Assembly (NCBI GenBank): GCA_903893335.1
Contig: CAITLX010000257.1
Coordinates: 1 to 9,289 of the forward strand
Direction of reading: 5' to 3'
DNA from: an uncultured delta proteobacterium
Lineage (GTDB): Bacteria > Myxococcota_A > Polyangia > Polyangiales > Polyangiaceae
DNA: 9,289 nucleotides
The notes under the pieces were generated by a model that was not told the origin of the DNA, searched no databases, and saw nothing but the letters and a program-made list of their open reading frames with translations. Made by a program: the position numbers and the translations under genes. The stretch's first letter is position 1. Each line of letters begins with the position of its first letter. Positions 1-7,461 of the stretch are shown here, in pieces.

Positions 1-747
1 CCGCCGGCTGCATCGGCTGCCGCCCCTGCGGCCTCCGCGGCTGCCCCGGCGCCCGCCCCCACCGCGCCTTCTTCCGGGCCCGCTCCTGCTCCGGCCTCGA
101 AGGCCTCGGCCGGTCCCGCCGGGATGGACGGCGCGACCTACGCCATCCGCCTGCGCGACCTCGAGCAGCGCATCGACGAGCTCAAGGAGCAGATTCGCCG
201 CAGCCACACGCGTCTCTCGCTGCTCACCGACACCATCCTCTCGGGCGGCGTCGCGGGGGCGCGGGCCACGGTCCGCTTCTCGAACGAGATGTCGAGCGCG
301 TTCCGGCTCACCAAGGCGCTCTTCGTCCTCGACGGCGCGGTCCAGTACAACAAGTCCGACGAGAGCGGCGCGCTCGCCGAGCAGCAGGAGATCCCGATCT
401 TCGACGGCTCGATCCCGCCGGGCGACCACACCGTGCAGGTCCTGCTCCAGCTGCAGGGCAACGGCTACGGCGTGTTCTCGTACCTCAAGGGCTACCACTT
501 CGAGGTCAAGTCGAGCCACTCGTTCACCGCCGTCGAGGGCAAGACGATCGCGCTCGACGTCATCGGCTACGAGAAGGGCGGCGTGACCACCGCTCTCGAG
601 GAGCGCCCCGCCGTCCGCTACTCCGAGAAGGTCACCGCGGGCGTCGCGTCCGCGGGCGCCGCTCCCGCCGCTCCCGCGGCACCAGCGCCCGTCGCGCCCA
701 CGGTCGGCGCCTCGACGGGCGTGTCGATCGGCGCGGGAGGGAAGTGA
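1..747 (+). CDS. Ala/Pro-rich coiled-coil protein with a beta-rich domain, 5' end missing
   Basis: This is the 3' part of a gene whose start lies before the window; the frame is open from base 1 and shows 248 residues. It opens with about 40 residues of low-complexity Ala/Pro/Ser, too biased to be a natural N-terminus, so the ATG at 124 is probably internal. Next is a charged heptad-like helix (about bases 140-240, RLRDLEQRIDELKEQI). A compact region rich in beta-strand patterns follows (about 250-620), with Gly turns such as DGSIPPGDHTVQV, and then an Ala/Pro tail. I do not recognise the family. Automated pipelines often label such Ala/Pro-rich myxobacterial proteins dihydrolipoamide acetyltransferase because of the linker, but no lipoyl or catalytic domain is visible here. 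Its stop is 1 nt before the next start, so it is co-expressed with the envelope TPR genes and probably works with them. The gene is well supported; its function is unknown. Confidence 0.8.
   Translation, partial: PPAASAAAPAASAAAPAPAPTAPSSGPAPAPASKASAGPAGMDGATYAIRLRDLEQRIDELKEQIRRSHTRLSLLTDTILSGGVAGARATVRFSNEMSSAFRLTKALFVLDGAVQYNKSDESGALAEQQEIPIFDGSIPPGDHTVQVLLQLQGNGYGVFSYLKGYHFEVKSSHSFTAVEGKTIALDVIGYEKGGVTTALEERPAVRYSEKVTAGVASAGAAPAAPAAPAPVAPTVGASTGVSIGAGGK
736..744 (+). promoter_or_regulatory. Ribosome binding site for the 813-residue TPR protein
   Basis: A GGAGG core at 736-740, within GGAGGGAAG, lies inside the end of the upstream gene. It stands 8 nt before the GTG at 749, which fixes that GTG as the start although it is not an ATG. 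Confidence 0.7.
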
Positions 748-748
748 A

Positions 749-3190
749 GTGAGCGAGCCGATCCGGCGACCGGATCGAGCACGGTCCGCCCCGCGCGCAC
801 GAAGGCTTCGGGCGCTCTGTGCGCTCCCGTTGCTCGCCGCCGCGGCGTCGGGCTCGTGGTCGTCGCGCGCGTTCGCGGCCGAGCCGGGCCAGACGCTCGA
901 CCAGGCGCAGTTCACCCTCGCCAACGTCGACAAGAGCATCGGCGACATCGAGAAGGCCGTCGCCGCCGCCAAGTTCGAGGAGCGCTCGCCCGAGGCGCGC
1001 CTGCTCGACGGCGAGCTCGTGCTGCGCGGCAAGGACTACGAGCGCGCAGCCATCATCTTCAGCGAGGTCATCGAGAAGTTCTCGACGCACCCGACCGTCG
1101 TCCCCGACGCGATGATGATGCTCGGCGAGACGTACTACGAGTCCAAGGAGTACCTCTCGGCGCGTCGCGCGTTCCGTCGCATCGTCGATCGCGTCGGCGA
1201 GCCTCGCTTCGCCAGCTACCAGGCGCGCGCGCTCGAGCGCCTCGTCGACATCGCGCTCCGTACGCAGACGTACGACGCGCTCGACGAAGTCTTCGCGAAG
1301 ATGAGCCAGCTGCCGCCGCAGTCCATCGAGTCGGGCATCGCGTACGCCCGCGGCAAGGGGCTCTTCGTTCGCAACGACTGGGCCGGCGCGCGCACCGCGC
1401 TCCAGTCCGTGGCGCCGCAGAGCCGCGTCTACCCCCAGGCCCGCTACCTGCTCGGCGTCATCGCCATCAAAGAGGCGGCGCCCGCAGGGGCCACCGTGGC
1501 GGCGTCGCGCGGTCGCTTCACCCAGGCCATCGAGGCCTTCCGCCAGGCCGCCGCGCTCCCGCGCGACACGCCCGAGCATGCGCACGTCGGCGACCTCGCG
1601 TGGCTCGCCATCGGGCGCCTCTACTACGAGACCGAGCAGTACCTCGAGGCGGCCGACGCCTACACGAAGGTCGAGCGCGAGTCGCCCGAGTTCGGCACGG
1701 CGCTCTACGAGCTCGCCTGGGTCTACGTGCGCGTCGGCGACGCCGACCGGGCGCAGCGGGCGCTCGAGGTGCTCGCGGTCGCCGATCCCAACGGCAGCAA
1801 CATCGCCGACGGCACGCTCCTGCGCGCCGACCTCATGCTCCGCGCCGGTCAGTTCGACAAGGCGCTCGCGCTCTACCAGGGCGTGCGCGCCCAGTACGAC
1901 CCGATCCGCGAGAAGGTCGACGCCTTCCTCCTGTCGACCTCCGACCCGGCCGTCTACTACGACAAGCTCGCCAAGGAGCAGCTCGAGCAGCTCGACCAGT
2001 CGACGCTGCTGCCGCCGCTCGCCGTGCAGTGGGCGCGCGAGGCCGAGAACGGCCCCTCGGCGTTCGCCGTGCTCGCGGGCGCGCAGAGCTCGCGCAAGAT
2101 GCTGCGGCAGGCCAGCGGGCTCGTCGACAAGCTCGGGATGATCCTCGCCGCGCCCAACCGGGTGCGGGCGTTCCCCGAGCTGCGCGTGGGCGAAGAGAAG
2201 GCGCTCGCGATGATGAACTCCATCACGCGCGCGCGTGGCGCTGTCGGCGAGACGCTCGACGCGGTCGAGGCTCCCGAGGTCGGCCCCGAGCTGGCCAAGG
2301 TCCGAGACGAGCGGCGCGCTCTGCAGGCGCGGCTCGCGCGGCTGCCCGTGGGCGACTCCGACTTCTCGTCGCGCGAGGACCAGGCCCAGCGCCAGTGGAA
2401 CACCCTGTCGCAGCGGCTGCAGCAGCTCACGCTGCAGGTCGACGGCATGCACGCGATCATCAACGGCCTGCGCCGCGCGATCGCCGAGGGCTCGCAGCAC
2501 GGCGTCGTGCGCGACCCGGCGAGCGTCGAGCGCTTCCAGATCGAGCTCGGGCAGAACGAGCACGACCTCGGCCTCTACCGCCAGATGATCGCGGAGATGC
2601 GCCGCCTGGTCGAGGCCGGCAAGCTGCAAGTGGGCTTCGGCGACCAGCGCTTCGTCGAGGACGCCGACCTTCGCTCCGCGTTCCGCCGCGCGCTCGGCGA
2701 CGAGGTTCGGCTCGCCGCCGGCGGGGCAGGGGGACGCGACGCGGTCACCTGGGCGCAGCGCGCCGCGCCGCTGCTCGCGCAGGCCGAGGCCAGCGACGCA
2801 CGGCTCGACGCCGCCTACGCCGACATCGAGCGCCGCGTCGAGCAACGCGCCGGCGAGGTGAAGCAGATCCTCGACGCCGAGACGCAGAACCTCGCCCGCT
2901 ACGCGACCACGCTCGACACGCTCGACGCCGAGGCGCGCCTGGTCGTCGGCCAGGTCGCCATGAAGAACTTCGGCATCGTGCGCGATCGCCTCAAGGAGAT
3001 CGTCCTGCGCGCCGACGTCGGCGTCACCGAAGAGGCGTGGGAGCTGCGCGAAGAGGAGCTCGGCCGCGTCCGCAGGCTGCAGCTCGAGCGCTCGCGCTCC
3101 GAGCAGCAGCTCAACGAGGAGCTCCGCGAGGTGCTCGACGACATGGGTGAGCCCGACAAGGGCGCGGCGCCGCCCGGAGGTCAGAAGTGA
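749..3190 (+). CDS. Exported TPR and coiled-coil protein, possibly in the GltC/NfsC position
   Basis: This encodes 813 residues from a GTG with a good ribosome binding site. An arginine-rich N-region (residues 6-21) is followed by a hydrophobic stretch (about 22-34) and a plausible signal-peptidase site at AFA/AEP near residue 43. No lipobox is present, so a soluble periplasmic protein is expected. Residues about 80-150 and 280-390 show TPR-like helix pairs, for example YERAAIIFSEVIEKF and YLEAADAYTKVERESPEF. From about residue 510 to 795 the sequence becomes charged and Gln/Leu/Arg-rich, with long heptad-like stretches (QLTLQVDGMHAIINGLR and the final LRRVRRLQLERS-like helix), suggesting an extended coiled coil. 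It lies directly before the giant TPR gene with a 4-nt overlap. The nfs/glt order C-D-E-F in Myxococcus would make it the C subunit, but its coiled-coil half is long and I could not confirm homology. A generic TPR scaffold is the fallback. Confidence 0.85.
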   Translation: MSEPIRRPDRARSAPRARRLRALCALPLLAAAASGSWSSRAFAAEPGQTLDQAQFTLANVDKSIGDIEKAVAAAKFEERSPEARLLDGELVLRGKDYERAAIIFSEVIEKFSTHPTVVPDAMMMLGETYYESKEYLSARRAFRRIVDRVGEPRFASYQARALERLVDIALRTQTYDALDEVFAKMSQLPPQSIESGIAYARGKGLFVRNDWAGARTALQSVAPQSRVYPQARYLLGVIAIKEAAPAGATVAASRGRFTQAIEAFRQAAALPRDTPEHAHVGDLAWLAIGRLYYETEQYLEAADAYTKVERESPEFGTALYELAWVYVRVGDADRAQRALEVLAVADPNGSNIADGTLLRADLMLRAGQFDKALALYQGVRAQYDPIREKVDAFLLSTSDPAVYYDKLAKEQLEQLDQSTLLPPLAVQWAREAENGPSAFAVLAGAQSSRKMLRQASGLVDKLGMILAAPNRVRAFPELRVGEEKALAMMNSITRARGAVGETLDAVEAPEVGPELAKVRDERRALQARLARLPVGDSDFSSREDQAQRQWNTLSQRLQQLTLQVDGMHAIINGLRRAIAEGSQHGVVRDPASVERFQIELGQNEHDLGLYRQMIAEMRRLVEAGKLQVGFGDQRFVEDADLRSAFRRALGDEVRLAAGGAGGRDAVTWAQRAAPLLAQAEASDARLDAAYADIERRVEQRAGEVKQILDAETQNLARYATTLDTLDAEARLVVGQVAMKNFGIVRDRLKEIVLRADVGVTEEAWELREEELGRVRRLQLERSRSEQQLNEELREVLDDMGEPDKGAAPPGGQK
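3176..3180 (+). promoter_or_regulatory. Ribosome binding site for the giant TPR protein
   Basis: GGAGG lies 6 nt before the GTG at 3187, inside the last codons of the upstream gene. It favours the GTG at 3187 over the in-frame ATG at 3223, which has no such site but would give a more typical short signal peptide. Confidence 0.65.
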
Positions 3191-6100
3191 AGCCCGCGAT
3201 CCTCAGTGGCTCCGCGCCGGCGATGCGCACCCGCAGCGCCGCGCTCGGGGCGCTCGTGCTCGCGCTCGTGTCGGCGCTCTCGGTCGACGCGCTCTCGCAG
3301 GCGAAGGCCCCCGCGAAGGCCGTGCCTGCCAAGGTGGCGCCCGCGAAGCCGGTCAAGGGCGCTGCGCCCAAGGCTGCCGCGGCGCCTGCCATCACGGCCG
3401 ACGCCGGGGCTCCGGCGTCCGACGGCGGCCCGTCGACGTTCGAGATCTCGACCGGCTGGGGCGACGCCGGTCCTCCGGCCGTCGCCGCCATGCCCACGGC
3501 GCGCAAGGCCTTCCCGCCGCCGCCCCCTCCCTCCGTCGAGCAGGTCGGCGCGCTCGCGCAGGCTCAGGCCGAGGCGGCGACGTACGAGCAGTCCGCGCGC
3601 GACTACCGCGACGCCATCACGCGCATCGTCCAGCACCACTACGAGGACAAGCGTCGCCGCGTGCTCGCGGCGCTCGACGGCGAGATCGTCGCCGAGAAGC
3701 AGGCGCTCGGCGCCGCGCGCGACGAGGCCATCAAGCGCCTCGAGGAGTTCGTCGCTCGCTACGCAGGCCCCACCGCCGAGCCCGAGGCGACGCCCGACGC
3801 GATGTTCCGCCTCGCGGCGCTCTACGAGGAGAAGGTCCGCAGCGAGACGCCCGAGCCCGACGTGCTCGCGCAGGGCCTCAAGCCGGCCGTCGCGCTCTAC
3901 CGGCGCGTCATCGCCGAGTTCCCGAAGTACCGCGAGCTCGCGGGCATCTACTACTACCTCGGTCACGCGCTCAACGACTCGTCGCGCATCGACGAGGCGC
4001 AGCAGGTGTGGCGCTCGCTCGTCTGCCACAACAAGTTCCCGTACCCCGTCGCGCCCGACCCGAAGGACCCGACGCGCGACACCATCGTGCGGCTCCCGCA
4101 GGACCACGACGAGGACTTCTGGCGCGGCTGGGACTCGACGCACACGACGCCCGCCTCGCTCGGCGCGCCGAAGCGCCCGGCCAAGGCCGCCGCCGCGAAG
4201 GCCCCGAAGAAGGGCGCCGCGCCGGCGCTCGAGGTGTCCGACGAGACGGCCTACCTGAGCCCGTACCCCGACGCCTGCGAGGCGATCGCGCAGAAGGTCG
4301 CCCCGGGCGCCGAGCCGCGCTACCTCGCCGAGATCTGGTGGCAGATCGGCAACTACCACTTCGATCAGCTCGACCCGCACGGCGGTCCGTTCAACCTCAA
4401 CCGCGCGGCGACCGCCTACACGCGGTCGATGCAGTGGAAGAAGCCTCCGCTGTTCGGCGTCGCGATGTACAAGCTCGCCTGGACGTACTTCAAGCAGCAG
4501 CGCTACGAGACGGCCGTCCGCGAGTTCGTCCAGCTGCTCGACTACAGCGACGAGCAGGAGAAGCTCACGGGCGACCCCGGCGCCGACTTCCGCACCGAGG
4601 CGTACACGTACATCGCCGGCTCGCTGACGTACCTCGACTTCCAGGGCCCCGCCGACGGCGACCCGTACATCACGCGCACCGACGTGCTCGACACCGAGTC
4701 CAACCCGGCGGTCGCCGAGCAGAAGATGCACGTCGCGGTCGAGCGCGTGCAGGACGCGCGGCTCATCCCGCAGGACAAGAAGTGGTCGGTCGACGTGTAC
4801 CGCGGGCTCGCGCAGGAGTACCGCGAGGTCAACCAGTGGCACAACGCCATCGAGACCTTCGAGCTCATCCTGCGCAAGTGGCCGATGCACCGCGACGCGC
4901 CGCAGGTGCAGTCGCAGATCGCCGAGATCTACGACGAGCTCACGCGCCTCTCGCGTGAGGGCACGCCCGAGCGCGAGCAGAACGCCGCCCGCGCGCTCGA
5001 GGCCCGCACCCGCCTCGCGAGCTACGTGGGCAATGCGCCGTGGGTCGACGCCAACCGCGACGACCCCGAGGCGATCACCTCGGCCGAGAAGCTCGTCAAG
5101 GGCGGCCTTCGCCGCGCCGCGGCGGACCACACCAACCGCGCGCGCAAGCTCGTCGCCGACGCGACCTCGACCAGCGACGGCGCGCAGCAGAAGGTGCTGC
5201 TCGACCGTGCGCTCGGCGAGTACAAGCTCGCCGACATCGGCTGGACGGGCTACCTCCGCCAGGACGAGAACGCCGCCGACGCCTACGAGACGCGCTTCTG
5301 GATCGCCGACGCGCGCCACGGCGCGGTCGTCGTCGGCGTCACGCTCGACCGCTCGCCGGCCACGGCCGAGGTCGCCGCTGCGCGCCAGGCCGCCGTCGAG
5401 GTCCGCGACTCCAACGAGGACGACCGCTTCCTCGAGCCCTCCGCCTACTACGTGGTCGACCTGGCCGAGCAGCAGCTTCAGGACCAGTACCGCCTCTTCA
5501 CGCGCTCGAACGGCACGCAGGGCTTCGAGGAGCGCAAGGAGGCCAAGTTCACCCAGGCCGCCGACGGCACCGAGAAGATCGTCACCGACGCCGTCCCGCC
5601 GGCCGTCATCGCAGCGATCAGCGCGCGCGACGAGTACGTGCTCCGCGTGACGCCCGCCGCCGACACGCCGCACCGCGCGCCGACCTACACCTACCAGGCA
5701 GCCGACTTCTTCTTCCTCTACGGGCAGTGGAGCGAGGCGCAGAAGCGCTTCGACCCGATGTGGAGCGAGCACTGCGGCAAGGACGAGTGGGGCTACAAGG
5801 CCTGGGATCGCCTCAACACGATGGCCGCGCGTTCGGGCGACACCGAGCGGCTGCGCGCCCTCAAGGACAGCCCGAGCTGCGCCGTCTCCGAGGCCGACAA
5901 GGTCGCCGAGCAGAGCACGCGCCAGAAGGTGGGCAAGGGCATCGCCTACCTCGACGCAGGCAAGGCGTACGACGCCGCGCAGAAGATGGCGCCCGGCCCC
6001 GAGCGCGACAAGCAGTGGCGCAAGGTGGCCGCGCTCTACGAGGCCGCGCTGCAGGCGGGCCCCGATCGCGACGAGGCCCCCGAGGCCGCGATGAACGGCG

Positions 6101-7461
6101 CGTTCGCCTACAAGATGGTCGGCGAGTACGACAAGGCCATCGCCATGTACGAGCTGTTCATCAAGAACTACGGCGACGAGAAGACGCTGAAGAAGCTCGA
6201 CGACGAGAAGAGCCCCAAGTACGCGGAGCGGGTCAAGTACCTGAAGGACGCCTACGAGACCCTCTCGAAGTCGTACGTGCTCTTCTTCAACTACCGCTCG
6301 GCGGCCGACACCTACGACAAGATCAGCGCCATCGCGCGCTTCCCCGAGAAGGACCGCCGCGACGCCACGCGCAACGGCCTCGTCCTCTACTCGAACATGG
6401 GCGACCGCGAGAAGATGACCTCGATGCGCTCGCGCCTCGAGAAGCTCAGCCCGAGCGCTCAGGAGAAGGCGGAGGCCGACTTCATCATCGCCTCGAGCGA
6501 CAAGAAGCAGTGGGACCCGCGCGGCGCCGACGACGGCGCGAACAAGGCCGCCCGCGCTCGCGCGACGACCGCGATGATGGAGTTCTACGACGCCAACCGT
6601 CGCATCAGCGCCGCCGACAAGTACGTGGTCGAGGCCGCTTACGACGTCGCGCGCATGCGCACCGCTGCCAGCGACAAGACGGCTGACGAGTGGTGGAAGA
6701 AGACGATCGCCGCCTTCGAGACGTACAAGTCGTCCGCCCCCAGCAAGGACGGCAAGAGCGAGGCGATGGGCTCGCGCGAGGCCGGCTTCGCCGCCGAGGC
6801 CGAGTACGTCCTGGTCGACGCCGAGATCCGCAAGGAGTTCGACTACGAGACCAACCACCACCGCTACGCGGGCACCACGATCGACGTCGTCACGAAGTAC
6901 GGCGCCGACGCCGTCGACGCCAAGAAGTGGCAGGACAAGCTCGATCACGTCGTCTCCGCGTACGACTCCCCCGAGTGGGCCACTGCCGCCATCGCGCGCA
7001 AGGGCACGCTCTACGACTCGCTGCGCACCGGCCTCTACAGCGTCCGCGCCCCCGCGCTCAAGCTCTACGACGACAAGGAAGAGAAGCTGCTCAAGCGCTT
7101 CGAGCAGAGCGACGATCCGGCCGACCAAGAGAAGGCCGACACCTTCCGTCAGCGCCGCGTCGAGACGTGGCGCGCCAAGCGCGAGACGGAGCTCAACAGC
7201 GCCGACGAGGCGATGGTGCACTTCTACGCGCAGAGCGTCGTCCTGGCGAAGCGCTACAATGTGCGCAACCCCGCGGTGAACCGCGCCAACCAGCGCCTCG
7301 CGTTCTTCACCGACATCATCGGGGAGCAGAAGATGCGTGCCTACGCCCAGACCGTGCAGGGCCTCGAGTACCGCGACAGCATGTTCCTCCAGTCCAGGCC
7401 CGGCCTCATCGCGACGCCCGAAGCGCAGCCCATCGCCAGCCCGCTCCCGGCGGTGCCGTGA
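3187..7461 (+). CDS. gltD: Giant exported TPR protein of GltD/AgmU type
   Basis: This encodes 1424 residues from a GTG whose GTGA overlaps the upstream stop. A hydrophobic stretch (about residues 18-36) ends in a likely cleavage site near ALSQA, so the protein should be periplasmic. Residues 39-68 are Lys/Ala/Pro-rich, like a histone tail. Residues 120-195 look coiled-coil, and TPR-like helix pairs occur through much of the rest (about 200-280, 380-450, 530-590, 840-900, 960-1000, 1020-1150). A second Lys/Ala stretch interrupts residues 329-347. Four cysteines (280, 364, 863, 898) could form disulfides. In Myxococcus, AgmU/GltD is a periplasmic TPR protein of about 1200 residues in the focal-adhesion gliding complex, and NfsD is its spore-coat paralogue. 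The match here is by size, export, TPR content and the lipoprotein gene immediately downstream. Whether it serves gliding, spore-coat assembly or an ancestral role cannot be told from the sequence. Confidence 0.7.
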   Translation: MKPAILSGSAPAMRTRSAALGALVLALVSALSVDALSQAKAPAKAVPAKVAPAKPVKGAAPKAAAAPAITADAGAPASDGGPSTFEISTGWGDAGPPAVAAMPTARKAFPPPPPPSVEQVGALAQAQAEAATYEQSARDYRDAITRIVQHHYEDKRRRVLAALDGEIVAEKQALGAARDEAIKRLEEFVARYAGPTAEPEATPDAMFRLAALYEEKVRSETPEPDVLAQGLKPAVALYRRVIAEFPKYRELAGIYYYLGHALNDSSRIDEAQQVWRSLVCHNKFPYPVAPDPKDPTRDTIVRLPQDHDEDFWRGWDSTHTTPASLGAPKRPAKAAAAKAPKKGAAPALEVSDETAYLSPYPDACEAIAQKVAPGAEPRYLAEIWWQIGNYHFDQLDPHGGPFNLNRAATAYTRSMQWKKPPLFGVAMYKLAWTYFKQQRYETAVREFVQLLDYSDEQEKLTGDPGADFRTEAYTYIAGSLTYLDFQGPADGDPYITRTDVLDTESNPAVAEQKMHVAVERVQDARLIPQDKKWSVDVYRGLAQEYREVNQWHNAIETFELILRKWPMHRDAPQVQSQIAEIYDELTRLSREGTPEREQNAARALEARTRLASYVGNAPWVDANRDDPEAITSAEKLVKGGLRRAAADHTNRARKLVADATSTSDGAQQKVLLDRALGEYKLADIGWTGYLRQDENAADAYETRFWIADARHGAVVVGVTLDRSPATAEVAAARQAAVEVRDSNEDDRFLEPSAYYVVDLAEQQLQDQYRLFTRSNGTQGFEERKEAKFTQAADGTEKIVTDAVPPAVIAAISARDEYVLRVTPAADTPHRAPTYTYQAADFFFLYGQWSEAQKRFDPMWSEHCGKDEWGYKAWDRLNTMAARSGDTERLRALKDSPSCAVSEADKVAEQSTRQKVGKGIAYLDAGKAYDAAQKMAPGPERDKQWRKVAALYEAALQAGPDRDEAPEAAMNGAFAYKMVGEYDKAIAMYELFIKNYGDEKTLKKLDDEKSPKYAERVKYLKDAYETLSKSYVLFFNYRSAADTYDKISAIARFPEKDRRDATRNGLVLYSNMGDREKMTSMRSRLEKLSPSAQEKAEADFIIASSDKKQWDPRGADDGANKAARARATTAMMEFYDANRRISAADKYVVEAAYDVARMRTAASDKTADEWWKKTIAAFETYKSSAPSKDGKSEAMGSREAGFAAEAEYVLVDAEIRKEFDYETNHHRYAGTTIDVVTKYGADAVDAKKWQDKLDHVVSAYDSPEWATAAIARKGTLYDSLRTGLYSVRAPALKLYDDKEEKLLKRFEQSDDPADQEKADTFRQRRVETWRAKRETELNSADEAMVHFYAQSVVLAKRYNVRNPAVNRANQRLAFFTDIIGEQKMRAYAQTVQGLEYRDSMFLQSRPGLIATPEAQPIASPLPAVP

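Noticed and set aside
124..126. The ATG at 124 as the true start of the first gene
   Set aside because: The frame is open to base 1 with the same Ala/Pro-rich composition as the rest of the protein, and no convincing ribosome binding site precedes the ATG. A start before the window is more likely.
749..880. Twin-arginine export signal in the Arg-rich N-terminus of the second gene product
   Set aside because: RR pairs occur, but the residues after RR (LRAL) do not fit the consensus hydrophobic positions, and no cofactor-binding fold is present. An ordinary Sec signal is simpler.
632..2845. A 737-codon minus-strand frame opposite the second gene
   Set aside because: It has the same in-register antisense artefact and low-complexity Leu/Arg/Ala composition. 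The + strand gene has a ribosome binding site, signal peptide and TPR repeats.
856..3150. A long +1-shifted forward frame inside the second gene, with similar ones inside the third (3147-4958, 5040-6686)
   Set aside because: These are Arg/Ala/Pro-rich shadows of GC-rich codons with no ribosome binding site, signal peptide or domain.
3181..7221. A 1346-codon open frame on the minus strand opposite the giant TPR gene
   Set aside because: Its codons are exactly in register with the sense codons, so only sense TTA, CTA and TCA would create stops, and these are very rare at this GC content. The product is a monotonous Arg/Leu/Val/Ala sequence with no export signal or domain.
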